From contig NZ_VLKC01000002.1 in assembly GCF_007830295.1 (NCBI RefSeq), positions 2,392,670 to 2,456,669 on the forward strand: DNA of 64,000 nucleotides, written 5' to 3'. The notes under the pieces are model-generated. The model made no database searches and had not been told where the DNA came from. It saw only the letters and a program-made list of their open reading frames with translations. This DNA is from Sporomusa sp. KB1. Its GTDB lineage: Bacteria; Bacillota; Negativicutes; Sporomusales; Sporomusaceae. Shown here piece after piece: positions 8,682-17,325 of this stretch. A program made the translations under genes and the position numbers. Within the stretch, counting starts at the first letter, position 1, and each line of letters starts with the position of its first letter.

Positions 8682-9482
8682 TCACTTTGCCAACAAGATG
8701 GGTGTAAGCTTGGCTTCTTGAGCTTGTGCCGGGCCAATATAGCTGTTGCGGGACATAGCGGCAAGTACTACGGCTTGTCGCTGTTTAGCAGCTGCAAAAT
8801 CGACATAGGGAGAGGTAAGTGAGGGGGCATTAGGCAAACCCGCTATCATGGCACATTCGGCCAAATTAAGGTGAAAAGGCGGTTTGCCAAAATAAATGGT
8901 GGCAGCTTCCCCGATCCCATAAGCCCCTGAGCCAAAATAGATGGTATTCAAATACATTTCCAGAATGTCTTCTTTCGAATAGCGAAGCTCAATATCTATG
9001 GCGAGGACAAACTCCTCAACTTTTCGGCCAAGCGTTCGTTCCTGGGAGAGAAATAGGTTTTTGACTAATTGCTGGGTAATGGTACTGCCACCTTCAATAT
9101 AAGAGCCTGTTTGTACATTAACTAAGGTGGCCCGTAAAATACCCTCAATATCAAATCCTACATGATGATAAAAGCGACTGTCTTCGACGGCGATGATCGC
9201 CTGCTGCAAGGCTAAGGGAGTATCTGACAGCCGGACATAACTTTTTTTATCCAGCTTAGCGTCAATGGCGCTTTTCAGAAAAATTACCCGATGCACTCGC
9301 TCCCAGGTGCTGGAAACACTAGACAATGTAATAGCTGCAGCAGGTGATTGCGCCGGTAGTGGGTTGATTCTCGATATAGATGAGCGCAATACGGACTCCC
9401 CGCCTGCCCATAAAAACGCACCAAGAAATACAATAACTAATAAGGCCAGAAAGCGACTTATTTTTATACGCCTGGTTTTCAC
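8682..9482 (-). CDS. Monofunctional peptidoglycan glycosyltransferase (GT51)
   Basis: Membrane-anchored transglycosylase, 266 aa, polymerising lipid II glycan strands. One N-terminal membrane helix is followed by the GT51 domain: catalytic Glu in EDSRFYHHVGFD (Glu100), GGSTITQQ at 131-138, IELRYSKEDILEMYLNTIYFG and GLPNAPS. There is no transpeptidase domain. The start chosen is GTG 9482 because GAGGTGATC stands 3 bases upstream; ATG 9515 would add 11 residues but has no ribosome-binding site. It sits convergent to the siroheme operon and divergent from cwlD. Confidence 0.85.
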   Translation of the reverse strand: MKTRRIKISRFLALLVIVFLGAFLWAGGESVLRSSISRINPLPAQSPAAAITLSSVSSTWERVHRVIFLKSAIDAKLDKKSYVRLSDTPLALQQAIIAVEDSRFYHHVGFDIEGILRATLVNVQTGSYIEGGSTITQQLVKNLFLSQERTLGRKVEEFVLAIDIELRYSKEDILEMYLNTIYFGSGAYGIGEAATIYFGKPPFHLNLAECAMIAGLPNAPSLTSPYVDFAAAKQRQAVVLAAMSRNSYIGPAQAQEAKLTPILLAK

Positions 9483-9593
9483 GTAGATCACCTCTACTAT
9501 TGCAAACTTCTTCATTCTCTATTTTAGCATTTAATTGCCGAATAGAGAATACAGTGTAAGTAGCAATGGCAACGGGAAAAGAGGTGGGATAGT

Positions 9594-10310
9594 ATGCGGG
9601 TACTGGCGGTAAGACGGCAGAGAGTAGTAAGTGCAGTCGTATTTAGTATAGCGGTGGTGGTATTAAACCTTCTGACGTTACGTTATCTTGTGCTGGCAGA
9701 TGTTGAAAATGCCGATTTGGCAGTGCTTAGTGGCAAAACCATCGCGATTGACGCCGGACATGGTGGGATTGATGATGGGGCAAAATGGAATGGACTGGAT
9801 GAGAAAAATATAAATTTGGCGATTGCAGTCAAAGTAGCTGCGGTCCTGGCTGCCAATGGAGCTACAACTGTGCTTACACGTGAGGAAGATGTCGATTATT
9901 ATACCAAAGGCAAAGGCGGGAAACGCAATGATCTGTTAAAACGGGCGGAAATTATTGAAAAATCAGGAGCCGACCTTTATATTAGTATTCATTGCAATGC
10001 GATTAAAGGGGCTAATTGGTCAGGGGCTCAGGTGTTTTATAATCCCAGCAAGGAGGAAAATAAGCAGTTAGCCGAAATTATGCAGCAAGCACTAAAAAAA
10101 TTTCCTCCTGGTAATAGACGCCAAGTCAAGCAGGATTCTGACATTATTTTATTGAAATCTGTAACTATATCAGGTGTGCTTATTGAGGCTGGTTTTATTA
10201 GCAACCCTGCTGAGGCTACGCAGCTTAACAGTGAAGCTTATCAACAAAAACTGGCTGAGGCCATTACGAAAGCGTTGGCGTATCATTTTAGCCACAATGT
10301 GGAACGATAA
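9594..10310 (+). CDS. cwlD: N-acetylmuramoyl-L-alanine amidase (CwlD-type)
   Basis: Zinc amidase, 238 aa, with an N-terminal signal/anchor helix (residues 9-35). The Amidase_3 domain shows AIDAGHGGIDDGA (zinc His56), SIHCNA (His133) and LIEAGFISNP with the catalytic Glu near the C-terminus. Single-domain length matches CwlD, which with a deacetylase makes muramic-delta-lactam in spore cortex. A GAGGTGGGA site precedes ATG 9594. Assignment as CwlD rather than another small amidase rests on size and architecture. Confidence 0.8.
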   Translation: MRVLAVRRQRVVSAVVFSIAVVVLNLLTLRYLVLADVENADLAVLSGKTIAIDAGHGGIDDGAKWNGLDEKNINLAIAVKVAAVLAANGATTVLTREEDVDYYTKGKGGKRNDLLKRAEIIEKSGADLYISIHCNAIKGANWSGAQVFYNPSKEENKQLAEIMQQALKKFPPGNRRQVKQDSDIILLKSVTISGVLIEAGFISNPAEATQLNSEAYQQKLAEAITKALAYHFSHNVER

Positions 10311-10347
10311 AAAGCACCACGCACCACTAGCTGGAGGGAGCGATTTT

Positions 10348-11181
10348 ATGGATAATTTAGTTGGCTGTGCGCTCATGCCACATCCTCCGATCATGATTCC
10401 GGAAGTAGGAAACCAGGAGCTCGAACATATTAAGAGTACAGTTGAAGCCGCAAGACAAGTGTCAGAAATGCTCAAAGACGAAAATCCCCAAACTGTTGTT
10501 ATTATTACACCACATGGTCCGGTATTTGAAGATGCTGTTGCCATTAGTATTCACCCCCGCCTTAGAGGGAGTATGGCCCAGTTTGGTGCTCCGGATGTAA
10601 CTCTAGGTTTTGAGACCGATAATCTATTAATAAAAAATATAATTCGCAGCTGTCAGCGACTCGGTATTAATTTAACCGAACTGACCGATGATGTTGCCAA
10701 AAATTATCGAATACCACTACAACTTGATCATGGAGCCTTTGTCCCGCTCTACTACCTAGTTAAAGCAGGGTTCAAAGGGCAAATTGTGCATCTATCTGTC
10801 GGTATGTTGCCTTATGAGGAAATGTATACCTTTGGCAAAGCCGTGCAGGCGGCTATCAGCCATGTGGGTAAGCGGGTAGCGGTAATTGCCTCAGGTGACT
10901 TGTCACACCGTCTGACACCAGATGCTCCTGCCGGTTATAGCCCGAAAGGCGCCGAGTTTGACCGGCAGCTAGTTACTGCGCTTACCAATATTGATGTTAA
11001 GTCTTTACTCAATATGGATAAAAATTTGATTGAAGAAGCCGGGCAATGCGGTCTCAGGCCAGTGTTTTTTCTTATGGGCGTTATGGGGGGACTGGATGCC
11101 GAAGTAGCGACCACTTCATATGAAGGCCCCTTTGGTGTTGGGTATGCGGTTATTGCTTATAAAATAAAGGGTAAGAAGTAG
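10348..11181 (+). CDS. amrB: AmmeMemoRadiSam system protein B (MEMO1 family)
   Basis: 277-aa protein of the MEMO1/LigB-type class III extradiol-dioxygenase fold. Metal-site-like motifs are MPHPPIMIPEV near the N-terminus, VVIITPHGP, LDHGAFVPLYYL and IASGDLSHRL. ATG 10348 with GGAGGGAG upstream is the start; an earlier in-frame ATG at 10174 lies inside cwlD without a good site. First of three genes encoding the MEMO, AMMECR1 and radical SAM proteins, a conserved triad of unknown function. Confidence 0.88.
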   Translation: MDNLVGCALMPHPPIMIPEVGNQELEHIKSTVEAARQVSEMLKDENPQTVVIITPHGPVFEDAVAISIHPRLRGSMAQFGAPDVTLGFETDNLLIKNIIRSCQRLGINLTELTDDVAKNYRIPLQLDHGAFVPLYYLVKAGFKGQIVHLSVGMLPYEEMYTFGKAVQAAISHVGKRVAVIASGDLSHRLTPDAPAGYSPKGAEFDRQLVTALTNIDVKSLLNMDKNLIEEAGQCGLRPVFFLMGVMGGLDAEVATTSYEGPFGVGYAVIAYKIKGKK

Positions 11182-11192
11182 GAGGCACTACG

Positions 11193-11708
11193 ATGGATAA
11201 ACAAAGTCAGCCGGTAAAACTTGCCCGGGAAAGTCTTACCTATTACCTGGAACATGGCCGGTTTATGGATAAGCCAGTTGAACTCCCCGAGAACTTACAG
11301 GGGAGGGCGGGGGTCTTCGTATCTTTTAAAAAAGAAGGCCAATTGCGTGGCTGTATTGGTACCTTTGAGCCTACTCAGCCGAGTATTGCTGAAGAAATTA
11401 TTCAGAATGCCGTTAGCGCTGGGACTGGGGATCCGCGCTTTAGTCCAATTAAGCTAAGCGAACTGGCAGAATTGGAAATTTCGGTCGATGTATTGGAAAC
11501 ACCTGAGCAAATTGATAGCATTGATGACCTTGAACCTAAAACCTACGGGGTAATTGTCCGTAACGGACGCCGTTCTGGCTTGCTCTTGCCTGACCTCGAA
11601 GGTGTGGATACTGTCACTGAACAGGTAAGTATTGCGATGCAAAAAGCAGGTATTCAGGCGGGAAAAGAGATTGATTTATACCGTTTTACCGTAACCCGCT
11701 ACAAATAG
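11193..11708 (+). CDS. amrA: AmmeMemoRadiSam system protein A (AMMECR1 family)
   Basis: 171-aa AMMECR1-domain protein. The diagnostic segment LRGCIGTFEP is near residues 50-59, with AVSAGTGDPRFSPI following; the RGCIGT motif is nearly invariant and suggests an unidentified active site. A GGAGG site precedes ATG 11193. It lies 11 bases after the MEMO gene and 20 bases before the radical SAM gene, so the three are co-transcribed. Confidence 0.9.
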   Translation: MDKQSQPVKLARESLTYYLEHGRFMDKPVELPENLQGRAGVFVSFKKEGQLRGCIGTFEPTQPSIAEEIIQNAVSAGTGDPRFSPIKLSELAELEISVDVLETPEQIDSIDDLEPKTYGVIVRNGRRSGLLLPDLEGVDTVTEQVSIAMQKAGIQAGKEIDLYRFTVTRYK

Positions 11709-11728
11709 CTTACAGTAGGTGAATAAAA

Positions 11729-12736
11729 GTGCGTGAGGCACTCCATTATGAGCAGCAGGGAAAAGCCGTCGCCTGCAAATTATGTCCTAAACACTGCATT
11801 ATTACCGAGGGGCAGACAGGGTTTTGCCGGGTACGCCGGAACACGGGCGGCAAACTGTACAATATTAATTATGCGCAAGCTACTGCCCAAGCACTTGACC
11901 CTATCGAAAAGAAGCCGCTCTATCATTTCCATCCTGGCAGCACCATCCTGTCACTTGGTACTTGGGGTTGCAACTTTGCTTGTCAATTTTGCCAAAACTG
12001 GCACATTGCCCAGGCGCAGCCGCAATTTACCTTGCTTGAGCCGCAGGCAGCAGCAGCCCTGGCCAGTCAGCTTGTCAGCCAGGGTAATATCGGCATTGCC
12101 TATACCTATTCTGAGCCCAGCGTGTGGTATGAATATATCTTAGATACAGCGCGGTTAGTACAAGCAGCTGGACTTAGCAATATATTGATTTCCAATGGGT
12201 TTATTAATGAACAACCCTTACAGGAACTGTTGCCCTACATTGCGGCTATGAATATTGATGTTAAAGCCTTTACTAATGAGTTTTACCAAAAGGTGTGTGC
12301 CGGAGAGCTTACTCATGTCAAACGCACTGTAGAACAGGCGGCTCGGCAGTGCCATGTCGAGATTACCACCTTAATCATACCAGAGCTTAATGATTCTGTA
12401 GAGGAAATTGCCAGCTTGGCTAAATGGTTGTCAGGCATCAGCGCAGATATACCGTTGCATCTTTCCCGCTACTTTCCTAACCATAAAATGGAGGTGCCGC
12501 CGACTTCGGTAAGGACCTTGGAGGCAGTGGCGTCGGCGGCGCGTGAGTATCTTAATTATGTATATCTTGGCAATGTCGGTGGCAATGGCACGAATACCTT
12601 TTGCCCACAATGTAGCTACAAGGTAATTGACCGCCTCAGTGGTTACAGTCGTCTAACTGATCCGGGGAAAAAATGCCCGCAGTGTGGGCACAGTATACCA
12701 ATTAAGGGAGAAATTCGGTTGTCGGACAGAGGCTGA
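11729..12736 (+). CDS. amrS: AmmeMemoRadiSam system radical SAM enzyme
   Basis: 335-aa radical SAM protein. The SAM-cleaving cluster motif is CNFACQFC (Cys81, 85, 88). Extra cysteines occur at the N-terminus (CKLCPKHC, residues 16-23) and as a C-terminal zinc-ribbon pair (CPQCSYK and KCPQCGHS). These flanking cysteines and the pyruvate formate-lyase-activase-like core define the AmmeMemoRadiSam enzyme. GTG 11729 follows a TAGGTGA site. Substrate unknown. Confidence 0.9.
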   Translation: MREALHYEQQGKAVACKLCPKHCIITEGQTGFCRVRRNTGGKLYNINYAQATAQALDPIEKKPLYHFHPGSTILSLGTWGCNFACQFCQNWHIAQAQPQFTLLEPQAAAALASQLVSQGNIGIAYTYSEPSVWYEYILDTARLVQAAGLSNILISNGFINEQPLQELLPYIAAMNIDVKAFTNEFYQKVCAGELTHVKRTVEQAARQCHVEITTLIIPELNDSVEEIASLAKWLSGISADIPLHLSRYFPNHKMEVPPTSVRTLEAVASAAREYLNYVYLGNVGGNGTNTFCPQCSYKVIDRLSGYSRLTDPGKKCPQCGHSIPIKGEIRLSDRG

Positions 12737-12848
12737 TGCAAACAACAACGGCCTCTATTTTCTTTTGCACTTATACTATCAATCGGCATAACTACATATT
12801 ATTTTGCGGTAAAGAATCTTGCAGACGTTTACAAAATTTTAATGTATA

Positions 12849-12881
12849 CATGAAACAAAAATGCTTGCATTATTATTCATG
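12849..12881 (+). promoter_or_regulatory. Two overlapping ARG boxes (ArgR/AhrC operator)
   Basis: The complement of 12864-12881 reads CATGAATAATAATGCAAG, matching the Bacillus ARG-box consensus CATGAATAAAAATGCAAG at 17 of 18 positions. A second box on the plus strand, CATGAAACAAAAATGCTT (12849-12866), overlaps it by 3 bases. Both cover or abut the -35 region of the argC promoter, so arginine-bound ArgR should repress the operon. Confidence 0.85.
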
Positions 12882-12894
12882 ACTAATGTATAAT
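12865..12894 (+). promoter_or_regulatory. argC operon promoter
   Basis: TTGCAT (12865-12870), an 18-base spacer and TATAAT (12889-12894), with TG just before the -10 hexamer (extended -10). The -35 lies inside the ARG boxes. This placement excludes the upstream ATG at 12886 as the argC start. Confidence 0.8.
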
Positions 12895-12915
12895 ATTACA
12901 AAAGGAGCGAGGACT

Positions 12916-13956
12916 ATGAAAATAAGTATTGTCGGAGCCACCGGTTATGCCGGTGCCGAATTACTGCGTTTACTGGCATCCCATCAGGTTGCCGAAGTAA
13001 AATACATTACTTCAGAAAGTCAGCCGGGAACAGCCATTGCAGATATATACCCTCATCTTACACGATTTTATCCGCAGACACTAACAAGTTTGGTCGACTT
13101 GGAGAAACTCGCCGCTGAAAGTGACGTTATTTTTATCGGTTTGCCTCATGGTCATGCTATGGAGGTAGGACGTAAGGCAACGGCCATCAATCCTACCCTT
13201 AAAATTATTGACCTGGGCGCTGATTATCGGTTTAAAAACCATGCTGTGTATGAAGAGTGGTACAAAGTGCCGCATACGCACCGCGAGGCTAAGACCGTTT
13301 ATGGCCTGACTGAGCTAAACCGCAACCAAGTGCGCGAGGCCAGCATTGTCGGTAATCCTGGCTGCTATACAACGGCCAGTATTTTAGCTCTGGCACCATT
13401 GGTCAAAAACAAGCTGGTTGATTTGACAACTATTATCGTTGATGCCAAGTCTGGCGTATCTGGTGCCGGGCGTGGTCTAAACCTAGGTTCGCATTTTAGC
13501 GAAGTATCTGAGAGTGTCAAGGCATATAATGTGGGGGGCCACCGCCATACGCCGGAGATCGAGGAAGTACTCGGCGGCTTGGCTGGAGAAGAGCTGACAA
13601 TTAACTTTACGCCCCATCTTATTCCTATGCCCAGAGGAATACTCAGTACCTGCTATGCTAATCTCAAAGCAGGGGTAACTCCGGAAATGGTTGATGAGGC
13701 CTATACCTCTCAGTATGGCAACGAATATTTTGTCCGATTGTTAGGCCGGGGTGGCTATCCAGTGACCAAAAATACGCGCAGCAGCAATTTCTGCGATCTG
13801 GGTTGGCATATTGATAAACGAACCAAGCGGGTAATTGCCATTTCAGCCATTGACAATCTGGTCAAGGGCGCTGCTGGTCAGGCAATACAGAATATGAACG
13901 TTATGTTTAATATAGACGAGAAGACAGGGCTTAACAATGCCCCAGTGTATCCATAG
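12916..13956 (+). CDS. argC: N-acetyl-gamma-glutamyl-phosphate reductase
   Basis: 346 aa; reduces N-acetylglutamyl phosphate to the semialdehyde with NADPH. The Rossmann motif VGATGYAGAEL starts at residue 5 and the catalytic Cys lies in GNPGCYTT. ATG 12916 follows AAAGGAGCGAGG. First gene of argCJBDFGH, directly behind the ArgR-controlled promoter. Confidence 0.96.
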   Translation: MKISIVGATGYAGAELLRLLASHQVAEVKYITSESQPGTAIADIYPHLTRFYPQTLTSLVDLEKLAAESDVIFIGLPHGHAMEVGRKATAINPTLKIIDLGADYRFKNHAVYEEWYKVPHTHREAKTVYGLTELNRNQVREASIVGNPGCYTTASILALAPLVKNKLVDLTTIIVDAKSGVSGAGRGLNLGSHFSEVSESVKAYNVGGHRHTPEIEEVLGGLAGEELTINFTPHLIPMPRGILSTCYANLKAGVTPEMVDEAYTSQYGNEYFVRLLGRGGYPVTKNTRSSNFCDLGWHIDKRTKRVIAISAIDNLVKGAAGQAIQNMNVMFNIDEKTGLNNAPVYP

Positions 13957-13967
13957 GAGGAATGGCA

Positions 13968-15179
13968 ATGCTAATCAAAATCACCGGTGGCATTACAGCA
14001 CCGCAGGGATTTAAGGCCGCTGGCGTGCATGCCGGTATAAAAAAGAATGGGATAGAAGATATTGGCATTATTTATAGCACTGTTCCCACAGCAGCAGCCG
14101 CTAAGTTTACTACCAACAAAATGGCTGCTGCGCCTGTGCTTGTTTCACGGGAGGCTGTAAGCCAAGGCAAAGTACGCGCCATTGTTGTTAATTCTGGTTG
14201 TGCCAATGCCTGTACTGGTGATCAGGGGCTTACCGATGCCCGGACAATGGCTCATAAGACAGCCGAGCTGCTTAATTTGGATGATTGTGAAGTGTTAGTG
14301 GCCTCTACCGGTGTAATCGGCGTTCCATTGCCAATGGATAAAATAACAGCAGGCATTAGCCAAGCGGCAGCGGCGTTATCCGAAGATGGGTATGAAGCTA
14401 TGCTGTCTGCTATTATGACAACAGACACTTTCCCTAAATCCTGTGCCTATGAGTTTACGCTTGGCGGCAAACCTTGTAAAATTGCCGGAATTGCCAAAGG
14501 TGCAGGCATGATTCATCCTAATATGGCGACAATGCTTTCCTTTATAACCACCGATGTTGCCATTGCGCCTGATTTACTCAATCAAGCGCTTAGTCAAGCC
14601 GTTGAACTCTCCTATAATATGATTTCTGTTGATGGTGATACCAGTACTAATGATACAGTAGCTGTCCTGGCTAATGGCCAGGCAGGCAACAAACTTATTG
14701 CTGCTGCCGGCAGCCAGGATTATCAGGAGTTTTATATCGCATTAAAAACAGTGTGCACTGAATTAGCGCAGCTTGTTGTTCGTGATGGTGAAGGGGCAAC
14801 CAAATTTTTGGAGATTAACGTTACTGGCGCGGCACACTTTGCTGATGCTAAGTGCGCGGCGATGGCCATTGCCAAATCACCGCTTGTAAAGACGGCATTC
14901 TTTGGTCAGGACCCCAATTGGGGCCGCATTTTATGTGCTGTTGGTTATTCTGGCGCTAAAACGCAGCTTGACAAGACTTCACTGGCAATTGGCGATTTAA
15001 CCATTGTTGTAGACGGCCATGGAGTTGCAGGTTTTGAAACTGCTAAGCTCAAAGAGATTATGGCTGCCAAAGATATTGCGATAACGGTAAACTTAGGTCA
15101 GGGTGAAGCAGCGGCTACGGTTTGGACCTGCGATTTTTCCTATGAATATGTCAAAATCAATGGGGAATATACAACCTGA
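13968..15179 (+). CDS. argJ: Bifunctional ornithine acetyltransferase/N-acetylglutamate synthase
   Basis: 403 aa from ATG 13968; the ATG at 13962 is only one base after the AGGAGG site and is unlikely. ArgJ recycles the acetyl group from acetylornithine to glutamate and so replaces ArgE and most of the need for ArgA. The self-cleavage site lies in HPNMATML, with Thr188 as the predicted N-terminal nucleophile of the beta chain. KGAGMIHPN and NWGRI are conserved family motifs. No argA or argE is in the cluster, fitting the cyclic pathway. Confidence 0.95.
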   Translation: MLIKITGGITAPQGFKAAGVHAGIKKNGIEDIGIIYSTVPTAAAAKFTTNKMAAAPVLVSREAVSQGKVRAIVVNSGCANACTGDQGLTDARTMAHKTAELLNLDDCEVLVASTGVIGVPLPMDKITAGISQAAAALSEDGYEAMLSAIMTTDTFPKSCAYEFTLGGKPCKIAGIAKGAGMIHPNMATMLSFITTDVAIAPDLLNQALSQAVELSYNMISVDGDTSTNDTVAVLANGQAGNKLIAAAGSQDYQEFYIALKTVCTELAQLVVRDGEGATKFLEINVTGAAHFADAKCAAMAIAKSPLVKTAFFGQDPNWGRILCAVGYSGAKTQLDKTSLAIGDLTIVVDGHGVAGFETAKLKEIMAAKDIAITVNLGQGEAAATVWTCDFSYEYVKINGEYTT

Positions 15180-15212
15180 TAGTTAGATTCAAATGGGGAA
15201 AGGAATGATTCT

Positions 15213-16118
15213 ATGATAAACTCGGTAGAAAAAGCGTCTGTGCTTATTGAAGCCTTACCATACCTGCAACGATTTTCAGGCAACACAGTTGTCATCAAAT
15301 ATGGCGGCAATGCTATGGTTAATGACGAACTCAAAAAAAATGTGATCCAGGATATTATTTTCCTTAAATATGCGGGGATTCGCCCGGTTGTTGTTCACGG
15401 CGGCGGTCCGGAGATTACCGGTATGCTCAAAAAACTGGGCAAAGAGTCAAGCTTTGTTAGCGGACTCAGAGTAACTGACGCCGAAACGGTAGCTATCGCT
15501 GAAATGGTGCTTGTTGGTAAAATTAATAGCGAAATCGTAAAGTTACTAAACTTCCTTGGAGCCAAAGCTGTCGGCTTAAGCGGCAAAGATGCCGACCTGA
15601 TTATTGCCGCCAAACATTTGGCTAAAGTCCGCGAGAATGGTCAAGTCAAAGAAGTGGATATCGGTTTTGTCGGCGATGTGCTCAAACTAAACACCAGTAT
15701 TGTTGAGAGCCTTTTGGACCAAGGCTATATCCCCGTTATATCGCCTATTGGTGTTGGCAAAGACGGTGCTACCTACAATATTAACGCCGATTACGTGGCT
15801 GGGGAATTGGCTGCGGCATTGGGGGCCGAGAAACTGGCGCTTATTACTGATGTGGAAGGCATTTACCGGGACTACAAGGATAAGAGCACCTTTGTTTCTA
15901 CCTTATCGCTGGCAGAAGCTCAGGAAATGATCAAAACAGGCAGTATCGACGGCGGCATGATTCCCAAAGTTGAGGCTTGTGTAAAAGCATTGGCTGCCGG
16001 AGTAGCCAAAACGCATATTATTGATGGCCGTAACCCCCACTCGTTGCTCTTAGAGATTTTCACCACTGAGGGTATTGGTACCGAAGTAGTCAAATACAGG
16101 AGGTACATCAATGGATAA
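15213..16118 (+). CDS. argB: Acetylglutamate kinase
   Basis: 301-aa amino-acid kinase that phosphorylates N-acetylglutamate. VIKYGGNAM near residue 29 and VVHGGGPEITGML near residue 60 form the phosphate- and substrate-binding loops. The N-terminal extension ahead of the kinase core is of the kind seen in arginine-sensitive, hexameric enzymes; feedback inhibition is an inference. Its end overlaps argD by 8 bases. Confidence 0.95.
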   Translation: MINSVEKASVLIEALPYLQRFSGNTVVIKYGGNAMVNDELKKNVIQDIIFLKYAGIRPVVVHGGGPEITGMLKKLGKESSFVSGLRVTDAETVAIAEMVLVGKINSEIVKLLNFLGAKAVGLSGKDADLIIAAKHLAKVRENGQVKEVDIGFVGDVLKLNTSIVESLLDQGYIPVISPIGVGKDGATYNINADYVAGELAAALGAEKLALITDVEGIYRDYKDKSTFVSTLSLAEAQEMIKTGSIDGGMIPKVEACVKALAAGVAKTHIIDGRNPHSLLLEIFTTEGIGTEVVKYRRYING

Positions 16119-17301
16119 ACAGACAATAGCGGACATGGATCAAGAAAATTATTTGCAGGTATTTTCCCGATATAACCTTGTTCTTAGCCATGGTGACGGA
16201 CCTTATGTTTATGATAATGAAGGAAAAAAATATATAGATTTTCTTGGCGGTATCGCTGTCAATGTTCTCGGCCATGCTCATCCGGCACTTGTAAAAGCAG
16301 TGTCTGAGCAAGCCGGCAAAATGATTCATTGTTCCAACCTGTATTACACCGAAGTGCAAGCCACACTTGCCAAGAAGCTTGCAGCAGTAAGTGGTCTTGA
16401 CAGAGTCTTTGTCGGCAATAGTGGTGCTGAGGCCAATGAGGGAGCTATCAAGCTGGCCCGGAAATACGGCAAAACCATTGCTGCCGACAAAGTTGAAATC
16501 ATTACCGCCGAACATTCCTTCCATGGGAGGACGCTGGCTACCCTGACAGCGACCGGCCAGCCCAAATACCAGAAGGGCTATGAGCCGTTGCCGGGCGGTT
16601 TTAAGCATGTTCCATTTAATGATATTGCAGCGCTCAAGGCAGTCATGTCGGCTAAGACCTGTGCCGTAATGCTTGAACCCATCCAAGGGGAAGGCGGCGT
16701 AAATATTCCTGATAAGGATTATCTGATAAAGGTCCGGCAGTTGTGCGACCAATATGGGGCACTTTTAATCCTGGATGAGATTCAGACAGGTATGGGACGG
16801 ACAGGTAAAATGTTTGCCTATGAACTTTTTGGCGTCAAACCTGATATTGTGACGTTAGCCAAGGGTTTAGCAGGCGGTGTACCGATCGGTGCTTTTATTA
16901 CCTCTAATAAGATAGCAGCAGCCTTTTCTGCTGGCGATCATGGCAGTACTTTCGGCGGCAACCCGCTCGCCTGCGCAGCAGCCAATGCGGTGCTTACTGT
17001 CATAGAAGAAGAAAAGCTGCTAGAAAATGCTCAGACAATAGGCGATTATCTTGTGGATAAACTCAATGCTCTTAAGAGCAAATATCCGGCACTGATTACC
17101 GAGGTGAGGGGCAAAGGACTGATAGTTGGCGCCAAGCTTACCCTTCCGGGGCGGGATATTGTTAATAGCTGCCTAAGTCAAGGCGCTATTATAAACTGCA
17201 CCGCTGGCGATATACTCCGGTTTGTACCGCCGCTTATCATAACCAAAGACCATGTTAACGAAATGATTGCCGTTTTAGATAAAACGTTAGCGGCTGTATA
17301 A
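16111..17301 (+). CDS. argD: Acetylornithine aminotransferase
   Basis: 396-aa class III PLP aminotransferase converting N-acetylglutamate semialdehyde to acetylornithine. LDEIQTGMGRTGK carries the PLP-binding Asp, and the Schiff-base Lys lies in LAKGLAGGVPIGA. ATG 16111 is inside the end of argB after AGGAGG. May also serve in lysine synthesis (DapC activity), as ArgD enzymes often do. Confidence 0.94.
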   Translation: MDKQTIADMDQENYLQVFSRYNLVLSHGDGPYVYDNEGKKYIDFLGGIAVNVLGHAHPALVKAVSEQAGKMIHCSNLYYTEVQATLAKKLAAVSGLDRVFVGNSGAEANEGAIKLARKYGKTIAADKVEIITAEHSFHGRTLATLTATGQPKYQKGYEPLPGGFKHVPFNDIAALKAVMSAKTCAVMLEPIQGEGGVNIPDKDYLIKVRQLCDQYGALLILDEIQTGMGRTGKMFAYELFGVKPDIVTLAKGLAGGVPIGAFITSNKIAAAFSAGDHGSTFGGNPLACAAANAVLTVIEEEKLLENAQTIGDYLVDKLNALKSKYPALITEVRGKGLIVGAKLTLPGRDIVNSCLSQGAIINCTAGDILRFVPPLIITKDHVNEMIAVLDKTLAAV

Positions 17302-17325
17302 CTTTAAACTGGGGGAGTGTTAGGA

